The position numbers and the translations under genes are program-made. Below the pieces are notes generated by a model. The model had not been told where the DNA came from. It saw only the letters and a program-made list of their open reading frames with translations, and made no database searches. From Mauremys mutica (taxonomy: Eukaryota > Chordata > Testudines > Geoemydidae), in NCBI RefSeq assembly GCF_020497125.1, contig NC_059073.1, positions 146,019,012-146,083,011 on the forward strand: 64,000 nt of DNA. The letters run 5' to 3'. Shown piece by piece: positions 32,982-41,639 of the stretch. How positions within the stretch are numbered: position 1 is the stretch's first letter; each line of letters opens with the position of its first letter.

Positions 32982-34552
32982 TAAGAATATAAGAATGGCC
33001 GTACTGGGTCAGACCAAAGGTCCATCTAGCCCAGTATCCTGTCTACCGACAGTGGGCAATGCCAGGTGCCCCAGAGGGAGTGAACCTAACAGGCAATGAT
33101 CAAGTGATCTCTCTCCTGCCATCCATCTCCATCCTCTGACAAACTGAGGCTAGGGACGCCCTTCCTTACCCATCCTGGCTAATAGCCATTAATGGACTTA
33201 ACCTCCATGAATTTATCTAGTTCTCTTTTAAACCCTGTTATAGTCCTAGCCTTCACAACCTCATCAGGTAAGGAGTTCCACAGGTTGTGCACTATGTGAA
33301 GAAGAACTTCCTTTTATTTGTTTTAAACCTGCTGCCTATTAATTTCATTTGGTGGCCCCTAGTTCTTGTATTATGGGAATAAGTAAATAACTTTTCCTTA
33401 TCTACTTTCTCCACATCACTCATGATTTTATAGACCTCTATCATATCCCCCCTTAGTCTCCTCTTTTCCAAGCTGAAAAGTCCTAGCCTCTTTAATCTCT
33501 CCTCATATGGGACCCATTCCAAACCCCTAACCATTTTAGTTGCCCTTCTCTGAACTTTTTCTAGTGTCAGTATATCTTTTTTGAGATGAGGCGACCACAT
33601 TTGTATGCAGTATTCAAGATGTGGGCGTACCATCCATTTACATAAGGGCAATAATATATTCTCAGTCTTATTCTCTATCCCCTTTTTAATGATTGCTAAC
33701 ATCCTGTTTGCTTTTTTGACCTCCTCTGCACACTGCGTGGACATCTTCAGAGAACTATCCACAATGACTCCAAGATCTTTTTCCTGATTTGTTGTAGATA
33801 AATTACCCTCCATTATATTTGGGGAGGGATAGCTCAGTGGTTTGAGCATTGGCCTGCTAAACCCCCAGTTGTGAGTTTAATCCTTAAGGGGGCCACTTAG
33901 GGATCTGGGGCAAAAATCAGTATTTTGTCCTGCTAGTGAAGGCAGTGGGCTGGACTCAATGACCTTTCAAGGTCCCTTCCAGTTCTAGGAGATAGGTATA
34001 TCTCCAATTATATATATGATTAGTAAGACACGATTTCCCTTTACAGAAACCATGTTGACTTTTGCCCAACAACTCATGTTCTTCTATATGTTTGACAATT
34101 TTATCCTTTATTATTGTTTCAACTAATTTGCCCGGTACCGATGTTAGACTTACTGGTCTGTAATTGCCGGGATCACCTCCAGAGCCCTTTTTAAATATTG
34201 GCGTTACATTAGCTAACTTCCAGTCATTGGGTACAGAAGCTGATTTAAAGGACAGGTTACAAACCATAGTTAATAGTTTCACAATTTCACATTTGAGTTC
34301 TTTCAGAACTCCTGGGCTAATGCCATCTGGTCCCGGACACTTGTTACTGTTAAGTTTATCAATTCATTCCAAAACCTCCTCTAGTGACACCTCAATCTGT
34401 GACAATTCCTCTGATTTGTCACCTACAAAAACCGGCTCAGGTTTGGGAATCTCCCTAACATCCTCAGCCGTGAAGACTGAAGCAAAGAATTTGTTTAGTT
34501 TCTCTGCAATTACTTTGTCATCTTTAAGCGCTCCTTTTCTATCTCGACCATC
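32982..34552 (-). mobile_element. CR1 LINE, minus strand, internally deleted
   Basis: The plus strand starts with the second CR1 tail type ('aagaatggccgtactgggtc', 'ccatctagcccagtatcctg'). The minus-strand reading at 33292-33849 has IVDSSLKMSTQCAEEVKKA and the CR1 C-terminus RTRGHQMKLIGSRF. The distal part 34020-34552 corresponds to upstream reverse transcriptase (GNYRPVSLTSVPGKLVE, FCKGKSCLTNH). The RT core between them is missing, and a SINE occupies the junction. Confidence 0.8.
33821..34005 (+). mobile_element. tRNA-derived turtle SINE (Cry/tortoise Pol III type)
   Basis: The 5' part 'ggggagggatagctcagtgg' is tRNA-like with an A-box-type TAGCTCAGTGG. The B-box-like segment follows near 'gtgagtttaatcc'. 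The conserved 3' part reads 'ggtcccttccagttctagg', resembling the CR1 tail that supplies its reverse transcriptase. I recognise it as the cryptodiran turtle SINE. It is not a functional tRNA gene: anticodon-stem pairing and the 3' acceptor end are absent. Confidence 0.8.
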
Positions 34553-34690
34553 GAGTGAGTGAGGGTGGGGGAGAGCAAGCGACAGAGGGATGGGGGATGG
34601 AGGGAGTGGGGGCAGGGCCTCAAGGAAGGGGCGGGGCAGGGCATGGGGCAAGGAGGTTTGGTTTTGTGAGATTAGAAAGTTGGCCACCCT

Positions 34691-35190
34691 CTTCCAAGCA
34701 GCTCCACTGAGGTACGTAGGGTTGACCCGTATAAGTGAGGTCAGTACTCGGCCTGCCGTCCTCCCTGATGGAAACCACACAGACTCCAAACGCTCCGCTC
34801 GATTCAGGGGCCAGGCAGAGGTGAGGGGCACAAAGCGCTGACCCCAAGCAGGTGCAGCACTGGCTGCAAGGACCCAGAGCAGCTGATCCTAGCAGGAGAC
34901 CACGGCACAGAGAGCCGGGCTCCCAACTACTGAGCAGGAGGCTGCTTCGGGAAAGTGATGTATGATTTCAGTTCAGTGATTCATGCACCAGCCCTGACTC
35001 CTTTGTCCGGCAGGAGGAAAGAAAGGAGCCCTGGAGGCCCAGCGGGCTGAAGGTTAGCAGAAGGGGAAGGGGTGGGAGTGGGAAAGGGAGCAGAAGGGAG
35101 AGGATTAGAGATAAATACACTGGCAAATCCCAGTAATCAGATAATATACTTCCTCTGAGCTAAATGGGGCTTTCCTGCTGAGTACAAGGC
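34691..35190. other. No gene recognised
   Basis: Unique-looking sequence between a transposon and a minisatellite; no coding or RNA signal recognised. Confidence 0.4.
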
Positions 35191-35281
35191 CTCAGTGAGT
35201 CACTAATACAGAGAGACACAACCCCCAGGTACACATACACACCAACACAACCACAGTAACACAGCCCCGGGTGTTTCACTA

Positions 35282-37455
35282 ATGATGTTCGTCCATCGTT
35301 TTCGAAGAAGACCTTGACATCTAGCAGGTTGTGAGCTGTCCACAGTGCGTCCACGGGTGGCTGATAAGGCCAATACGGGCACGAAATGTTCTGCCACATG
35401 TCGGGCAGACATGTGTGGGCACCACTGTTACTACATTTACAGCACTGGCTTTACGGAGTGCTCGCTTCTCTTGTGCAGTAGTTATCCTTCTGGCTTCAGA
35501 TGTCTGGCAGCCTTGATGGATCAGCGTACGCCATGTCGATCGGTCTTGTGCCAGAGTTTCCCAGGAGGTGATGTCAATATCCAGGGACTTAAGAGAGGCT
35601 TTCAGCGTGTCTTTATATCGCTTCTTTTGTCCCCCGTGCGATCGCTTTCCTTGAGACAGCTCACCATAAAAGAGCTGTTTGGGGATGCAGTGGTCTGGCA
35701 TCCTTACAACATGGCCTGCCCAGCGTGTCTGGGCTTTCATAAGCAGAGTATAAATTGATGGCAGGCCTGCTCTGGAGAGGACTTCTGTATCTGGCACCTT
35801 ATCCTGCCACCGGATCCTCAGAAGTCTGCGGAGGCAAGTCATGTGGAAGTGGTTCAGTTGCCTAGCGTGCCTCCTGTATACAGTCCAAGTCTCACTGGCA
35901 TACATCAGGGTAGTTAGCACTACTGCTCGGTAGACTTTAAGCTTTGTAGCAAGGCTTATTCCACGGCGGTCCCACACGTTGGTCAACAGTCTGCCAAATG
36001 CAGAACTTGCCTTAGCGATTCTGCAGTTGACCTCGATGTCAATTGTCACTGCGCGAGAAAGGGTGCTGCCAAGGTATGTAAATTGGTCCACTGCTTGCAG
36101 CTTTTGTCCCTTCACTATGATGGTAGGCTCTTGGTGTTGGGCTTTCGGAGCTGGCTGGTGCATCACTTCGGTTTTCTTTATGTTGATGAGGAGGCCGAAG
36201 TTATCGCATGCTGCTGCGAATTTATCCATGCTAGCTTGCATTTCCTGCTCTGATCCAGCATTCAGGGCACAGTCGTCAGCAAAAAGAAGGTCTCTTAGCA
36301 CAGTCTCCTTTTTTTTGGTGACAGCCTGGAGTCTTCGCAGGTTGAACAGTTTCCCATCAGTCCTGTATCTCAGGCTGATTCCCAAGGAACTGTTCTGAAA
36401 GGCGTCTGACAGCATAGCTGAAAACATTATGCTGAACAGGGTCGGTGCCAACACACACCCTTGCTTGACGCCGTTTGTGACGGGAAAGGCCTCTGAAGCT
36501 TCTCCGTCATCCAGAACACGAGCCGTCATGCCGTCGTGGAACTGACGTACCATCAGGATGAATCTGTCAGGGCACCCAAACTTCGACATGATGCGCCACA
36601 GACCTTCGCGACTAACAGTGTCAAAAGCTTTGGTAAGATCCACGAAGATGGTATACAGTTCACGATTCTGCTCTTGACACTTCTCTTGGAGCTGTCGAAC
36701 TGCGAAGATCATGTCCACAGTGCCACGCTCTTTGCGGAAGCCGCACTGTGTCTCGGGTAGTAAACCCTGTTCCAGGTGGTCAATCAGGCGATTCAGCAAC
36801 ACTCGTGCAAGGATCTTACCTGTGCTAGAAAGCAGTGATATTCCTCTATGATTATCACAGACTTTTCTATTTCCTTTTCTCTTGTAGAGGTGTACGATGG
36901 ACGCGTCTTTCAATTCCTGAGGAATGGACCCTTGATTCCAGAAGGACTGGAACAGCTGAGTGAGTTTGTCAACAAGCATTGCACCACCATCCTTATAGAT
37001 TTCCGCTGGAATCGCATCAGATCCTGAGGCCTTGCCACTAGACAGCTGACTGATGGCCTGTAGGGTTTCAGTCTCTGATGGTGGAACGTCCAGGCTGTAA
37101 TTAATATCCGCCTGGGGCATTCTGTCAATCGCCTCATTATTGATGGAAGATGGGCGGTTCAGTACGGATTGGAAATGCTCAGCCCAACGCTGTAAAATCA
37201 GAGTCTTCTCAGTAATGAGAGTTACACCATCTAAGTCCAGTAGAGGGGAACTCCCTGAAGGCCGAGGTCCGTACAAGGATCTAAGGGCTTCGTAGAACCG
37301 TTTGGCATCGTTTCTATCAGCAAACTTCTGGATTTCATCTGCTTTGGCACTCAACTAGGAGTCCTGCATCTTACAAAGCTTGCTCTGTACGGTCCTGCGA
37401 ATGTTGTTGAAGGCATTTTTCTTAGCTGTTGACGACGGGTCGTTCTGATGAGCAT
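35282..37455 (-). mobile_element. APE-type LINE carrying a C-terminal zinc finger, 5'-truncated
   Basis: It inserted into the minisatellite with a probable duplication 'gtttcactaat' / 'gtttcactgat' at about 35271 and 37447. The 3' end on the minus strand is short (about 40 bp after the stop). The encoded reverse transcriptase and C-terminal C2H2 motif match a LINE lineage widespread in fish, turtles and invertebrates; clade (RTE-like or other) is not decided here. The 5' end, including endonuclease, is missing. Confidence 0.78.
35321..37354 (-). CDS. LINE reverse transcriptase with C2H2 zinc finger, 677-codon open frame
   Basis: The uninterrupted frame includes reverse-transcriptase blocks in order: SGKASGSDAIPAEIYKDGG (~108-126), HLYKRKGNRKVCDNHRGISL (~156), CGFRKERGTVDMIF, VDLTKAFDTVSREGLW, TNGVKQGCVLAPTLFSIMFS and catalytic LLFADDCALNA (~345-356). 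It ends with a C2H2-type motif CPTCGRTFRARIGL...H. The frame starts just after a TAG at 37355-37357, where relatives have a coding codon, so the real product was longer at the N-terminus and this copy lacks endonuclease. An open frame of this length in a repeat suggests recent arrival compared with the decayed CR1s. It encodes a transposon enzyme and no host function is implied. Confidence 0.85.
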   Translation of the reverse strand: MSAKADEIQKFADRNDAKRFYEALRSLYGPRPSGSSPLLDLDGVTLITEKTLILQRWAEHFQSVLNRPSSINNEAIDRMPQADINYSLDVPPSETETLQAISQLSSGKASGSDAIPAEIYKDGGAMLVDKLTQLFQSFWNQGSIPQELKDASIVHLYKRKGNRKVCDNHRGISLLSSTGKILARVLLNRLIDHLEQGLLPETQCGFRKERGTVDMIFAVRQLQEKCQEQNRELYTIFVDLTKAFDTVSREGLWRIMSKFGCPDRFILMVRQFHDGMTARVLDDGEASEAFPVTNGVKQGCVLAPTLFSIMFSAMLSDAFQNSSLGISLRYRTDGKLFNLRRLQAVTKKKETVLRDLLFADDCALNAGSEQEMQASMDKFAAACDNFGLLINIKKTEVMHQPAPKAQHQEPTIIVKGQKLQAVDQFTYLGSTLSRAVTIDIEVNCRIAKASSAFGRLLTNVWDRRGISLATKLKVYRAVVLTTLMYASETWTVYRRHARQLNHFHMTCLRRLLRIRWQDKVPDTEVLSRAGLPSIYTLLMKAQTRWAGHVVRMPDHCIPKQLFYGELSQGKRSHGGQKKRYKDTLKASLKSLDIDITSWETLAQDRSTWRTLIHQGCQTSEARRITTAQEKRALRKASAVNVVTVVPTHVCPTCGRTFRARIGLISHPWTHCGQLTTC

Positions 37456-37491
37456 GGTTTCACTGATACAGAGAGACACAACCCCAAGGGA

Positions 37492-38271
37492 CTAGAGATG
37501 CCAGGTGTCCTGTTTTTTACCAGAATGCTGGATCGAAAAGGGACACTGGTGGCTCCGGTCAGCAGCGATGGGCTGTTAAAACTCCAGTCGGTAGCTAAGG
37601 TAGTCTCTGCCTGCCCTGGCTCCACGCGGTTTCCGGACGTGGATGGCATGTCCAGCTCCTAGGCGCAGGGGCAGCCAGAGGAGTTCTGCACACTGCCCCC
37701 GCCCCAAGCTCCGGCTCCGCAGTTCCCATTGGTCAGGAGCCTCAGCCAGGAGCCAATGGGAGCTGCAGAGGCAGTGTCCTCCAGGTCCCTTCGCCGAGGA
37801 GCGGGACATCCCAGCTGCATCTGGGAGCCACTCGAGGTAAGTGCCGCCCAGCCAGAACCCACACCCCGAACCCCCTCCCACACTCCAATTCCCTGCTTCA
37901 GGTCAGAACCCCCTCCTGCACCCCAAACCTCTCATCCCTGGCCCCACCCCAAAGCCTGCACCCCCAACCAGTGCCCTCACCCCCTCCCATACCCCAACCC
38001 CCTGCTATAGCCCAGAGCCCCCTTCTGCACCCTGAACCCCACATTTATGGCCTCACTCCAGAGCCCAAATGCCCGGCTGGAGCCTGCACCCCAACCCCCT
38101 TCCGCAGCCCGGGGAAAGTCAGTGAGGGTGGGGAAGAGCAAGCAACGGAGGGAGGGGGGTATGGAGTGAGCAGGGGCAGGGCCTCAGAGAAGGGGCGGGG
38201 CCTCAGAGAAGGGGCAGGGCAGGGTGGGGCCAGGGTGTTCGGTTTTGTGCAATTAGAAAGCTGGCAACCCT
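37492..38271 (+). mobile_element. GC-rich hAT-type element, copy 3, near full length
   Basis: It runs from 'ctagagatgccaggtgtcct' to 'attagaaagctggcaaccct', with inverted GCCAG/CTGGC termini. The CCAAT pair is present near 37725-37765. The tail contains a duplicated 'ggggcctcagagaagggg'. It interrupts the ~75-bp minisatellite; no clear 8-bp duplication remains. Confidence 0.7.
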
Positions 38272-38654
38272 ACCACAGACACATACACACCAACACAACA
38301 CGACCCTGGGTGAGTTACTAATACAGACATAAACAACTTCTGGATACACATACATGCCAACACAACCACCGTACCACAGCATCGGGTGAGTCATTAATAC
38401 AGAGAGACACAACTCCCAAGGACACACACACCAACACAACTCGGCCCCGGGTGAGTTACTAATACAGACATACACAACCCCCAGGACACAGACACACCAA
38501 CACAACCACCTTAACACAGCCCTGAGTGATTGTCAAATGACCTCAGCTCGTTGGTGAAGAGCTCGCTTGAGAATCTGACCATGACGGTCATAGTGGGAGC
38601 TGAGCACTGCTGAAGGCCAAGCCTTATCATGGGGTGCTGGATTCTTGAAGAAAC

Positions 38655-38750
38655 AACCCTAAGTGACTTGCCCAAGGTCACACAGAATATCTGTGGCAGA
38701 GCCACAAATCACAGGGGGCTCTCCTGAGCCCCAGTGGAGTGTCTGAACCA
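38655..38750 (+). repeat. MIR-like SINE fragment
   Basis: 'aagtgacttgcccaaggtca' followed by 'cacagaatatctgtggcaga' and 'gccacaaatcacag' is the diagnostic 3' core of MIR elements in sense orientation. Confidence 0.7.
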
Positions 38751-39040
38751 CAAATCCATCCTGACCAGCACTTGTCTTAGTCAAGGAGCCACCAACCAAG
38801 AGCTCTGCCAAGCCAGTAGGAAATCAATGACACAGCCAGGATCAAAGGCCATTACACCTTTGAGGACAGGACAAGAAGCAATGGGGTTAAATTGCAGCAA
38901 GGGAGGTTTAGGTTGGACATTAGGAAAAACTTCCTAACTGTCAGAGTGGTTAAACACTGGAATAAATTGCCTCAGGAGGTTGTGGAATCTCCATCATTGG
39001 GGATTTTTAGGAGCAAACACCTGTCAGGAATGGTCTAGAT

Positions 39041-39368
39041 CAGTGGTCCCCAACCTTTTTCATCTGGCGGGCGCCAGACGACGAGCCATGGAGGACCATG
39101 GTGGCAGACGAGCATCTGCCGAAATGCCACCGACAAGCGGCGTCATCCAGAGGCGTCACTGCCGAAATGCCGCCAAATTTCAGTGGCGAGGCCTCTGGAT
39201 GACGCTATTTGTTGGCAGCAAGCATCATCATCCAGAGGCGTCGCTGCTGAAATGCCATGGCATTTGGCAGCATTTCAGCGGATGCTCATCTGCTGGCCGG
39301 TACGCAGGCGCACTTAGATGCTGCAGCGGGCACCGTGGCACCCGCGGGCACCGCGTTGGGGATCCCTG
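39041..39368. mobile_element. Outer hAT-type element
   Basis: It begins cagtggtccccaac and ends gttggggatccctg, an inverted pair. It is flanked by the 8-bp duplication 'gtctagat' (39033-39040; right copy 39639-39646, displaced by the inner element). Internal 'catccagaggcgtc' is repeated. Non-coding. Confidence 0.8.
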
Positions 39369-39370
39369 GT

Positions 39371-39632
39371 CAGGGGCGGCTCCAGGCCCAAGCACGCCAA
39401 GTGCGTGCCTGGGGTGCCAAGCCACGGGGGGCGCTCTGCTGGTCGCCGTGAGGGCGGCAGGCAGGTTGCTTTCGGCGGCATGCCTGCGGAGGGTCTGCTA
39501 GTCCCGCAGCTTCAGCGGACCTCCCACAGGCGGGCCGCCAAATCCACGGGACCAGGAACCTCAAGCAGACAAGCCGCCGGAGGCAGCCTGCCTGCCATGC
39601 TTGGGGCGGCAAAATACCTACAGCCACCCCTG
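39371..39632. mobile_element. Inner hAT-type element nested at the edge of the outer one
   Basis: It begins caggggcggctccagg and ends acagccacccctg. The 8-bp flanks are tccctggt (39363-39370) and cccctggt (39633-39640), one mismatch. The left flank spans the last six bases of the outer element and two bases of its target duplication. GC-rich, no transposase. Confidence 0.8.
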
Positions 39633-39739
39633 CCCCTGGTCTAGATAATGCTTATTCCTGCTTTGAGTGCAGGGGACTGGACTAGATGACCTCTCGAGGT
39701 CCCTTCCAGTCCTACGATTCTCTGATTCTACATAATCAA

Positions 39740-40258
39740 AGGCCAAGAGGAAGCCAGGATAGAATGGGAGGATGAACTCACAGCATTAAGAAAAGCTAAG
39801 CACACATATAAGGCTTGATTCAGGCTCAAAAGGACACAGAGCTGCCTGCATCGCTAACTCTACAAACACTGGAGAACTGGAATTAATTTGCAAACTGGAC
39901 ACCATCAGATTAGGCCTGAATAAAGACTGGGAGTGGTTGGGTCATTACAAAACCTAAACTTAATTTCCCCATTACTAATTTCTCCCTACTGTTACTCACA
40001 CCTTCTTGCCACCTGTCTGTAATGGACCACTCTCTTACCACTTCAAAAGAGATTTTTCCTCCCGTGGTATCCTGCTGTTAATTGATTTATCTTGTTGGAC
40101 TGACCTAACACTTGGTAAAGCAACACCCATCCTTTCATGTGTTTATACCTGCTCCTGTATTTTTCACTTCATGCATCTGAAGAGGTGGGTTTTAGCCCAC
40201 GAAAGCTTATGCCCAAATACATTTGTTAGTATCTAAGGTTCCACAAGGACTCCTCATT
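39740..40258 (+). mobile_element. Penelope-like retroelement fragment, longest copy
   Basis: Block 'tttgcaaactggacaccatc', 'gactgggagtggttgggtca', 'ggtaaagcaacacccatcc' leads into the hammerhead-like core at 40172-40212 (CTGAAGA, GTGGG/CCCAC stem, GAAAGC, TTATGC) and ends about 40258. The upstream part is not seen in the other two copies. It has no coding capacity. Confidence 0.55.
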
Positions 40259-40338
40259 GTTTCTCCAAACACTGCAACAGTAAATACTAATTATGGGAGT
40301 AATCTGCATCCATGCAGCCCTTTGATCCTGGAGGAGCC

Positions 40339-41395
40339 TGTGACACCCTGGCACCCTCATATTCACCACTGTCCTGTAATTAGGGTATGTTCTGTACAAA
40401 GTGTGCCTTGTGAGGTATCGTTCTAAAAGTCTTGATCTGGTAGACAGTAATATCTCGTTGGATTGTATGTGTTACCGTTGTATGTGAAGTTATGAAGTTT
40501 GGCTATGTATGGGCTACTGAAACATGTTGTGAGGTTGAAAACACCCACATGCAGCCTTTCAGGTACAACAATAGAAAGGCCAAACAGTGTTAATGGCTTA
40601 CTGAGGAAATGCACAAGCAGAAGGATTACCCCAGGAACTGGGTACAATAAAAATCTCTGAGAGCACTACACACTGGGAACTGTTCGACCCAGGTCACGGC
40701 AAAAGAGCTTTCCAGCAAGTGGGAAGAAGATATAAAAGGGGGAAATGACATCATGGGGGTACCTCACAACTACACCCCTGGAAACACCTGAGGAACAAAG
40801 ACTGAACTGGGGGGAGGTGCTGGTCCCAGGTTAAAGGGAAAGGTGGTGGACTGCTTGTATCATCAGTTGGGGTGAGAGGTTACTGATTCAAATCCTACCT
40901 AGTATTGTAGGCTTAGTTTGCTTTATTTCTTATGGTAATCTACTGTGATCTGTTTGCTATCACTTCTAATCACTCAAAAGCTATCCTTCTGTAGTTAATA
41001 AATCCATTTTATATTTTACCGGTGTGTGGTTTGAAACGCAAAGGGAATGAATCTCAGCTCATGCACAAGAGTTGGTGCACATCCACATTCCTTTGTAGAA
41101 GTGGCGGACTGGATAATAAATTCATACTGGTCGGGTTTTGACCAGGGCAGGACAGTACAGCTCTGGGGTCTTAGTGCTGGGGAACTGGGAGTATTTTGGG
41201 TGTAGCCTCTCTATTGTGGGTTCGTGACTGGCTGGCCAGAGCATTCATGAACACAGCTGGGTGTGGCTCCTGCCTGTGGTTGTTGATGTGAGTTCAAGCT
41301 TGGAGGGCTTTGCAGCTTGTCACACCGCAAGAGGAAACCCAGATTGGTGAGGCAGAGGGTTCAGCTGTACCTCAGTTCCAGGGGGACCCGTCACA
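40339..41395 (+). mobile_element. Solo LTR, 1057 bp, with perfect 5-bp target duplication
   Basis: It is flanked by GAGCC (40334-40338 and 41396-41400). It starts TGTGACACCC and ends GACCCGTCACA, with TGTGAC/GTCACA inverted termini. TATAAAAGG at 40731 and AATAAA at 40997-41002 are in the right order for promoter and polyadenylation signal on the plus strand. It is the same family as 15029-16411. Confidence 0.82.
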
Positions 41396-41639
41396 GAGCC
41401 CAAAGTGCTTTATAAAGCTGTAAAAGCATCACTCAGCCACTGAAGCGCAGCTGGTTCTGGACTGGGTTGCAGCACCCATTTTGTGCTAGTGACACTGCAA
41501 AACAATGATCTGATCCTGCCCCACACAGAAGCTTTGTTGAGCCAACAGTGTAGGCCAGTGGAACATCTGCCCCTTTAAGATGAGCTTCCCCTGGGTTCTC
41601 GTCTGGACTCTGCTGCTAATTTACAGTGGAATCGTCTGA

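Larger units (their letters stand above)
32249..34690 (+). mobile_element. GC-rich hAT-type element, copy 2, split by a CR1
   Basis: The left part 32249-32981 begins 'tagggttgccaggtgtctgg'. The right part 34553-34690 runs from 'agtgagtgagggtgggg' to 'gattagaaagttggccaccc'. The CR1 at 32982-34552 sits where other copies are continuous (compare 38110-38130). The interior holds the 'cagctcccattg' / 'ccaatgg' pair and repeated 'cacccc' units. No clear 8-bp duplication survives. Confidence 0.7.
35196..38527. repeat. About 75-bp minisatellite, split by two insertions
   Basis: Units built on 'actaatacagagagacacaa', 'acacaccaacacaaccac' and 'cacagccccgggtgagt' occur at 35196-35281, 37456-37490 and in a run of about four units at 38270-38527. 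The LINE (35282-37455) and hAT copy 3 (37492-38271) interrupt the array. Confidence 0.75.
38855..39735 (+). mobile_element. CR1 3' end, interrupted by two nested hAT elements
   Basis: The CR1 C-terminus and 3' UTR ('ggtttaggttggacattagg', 'tgcctcaggaggttgtggaa') reach 39040, and the tail ('gacctctcgaggtcccttcc', ending 'gattctctgattctac') resumes at 39647. The intervening 606 bp are two hAT elements. Confidence 0.82.

Noticed and set aside
33821..33900. tRNA gene
   Set aside because: The tRNA-like boxes belong to a SINE with a CR1-like tail; acceptor pairing and a proper 3' end are missing.
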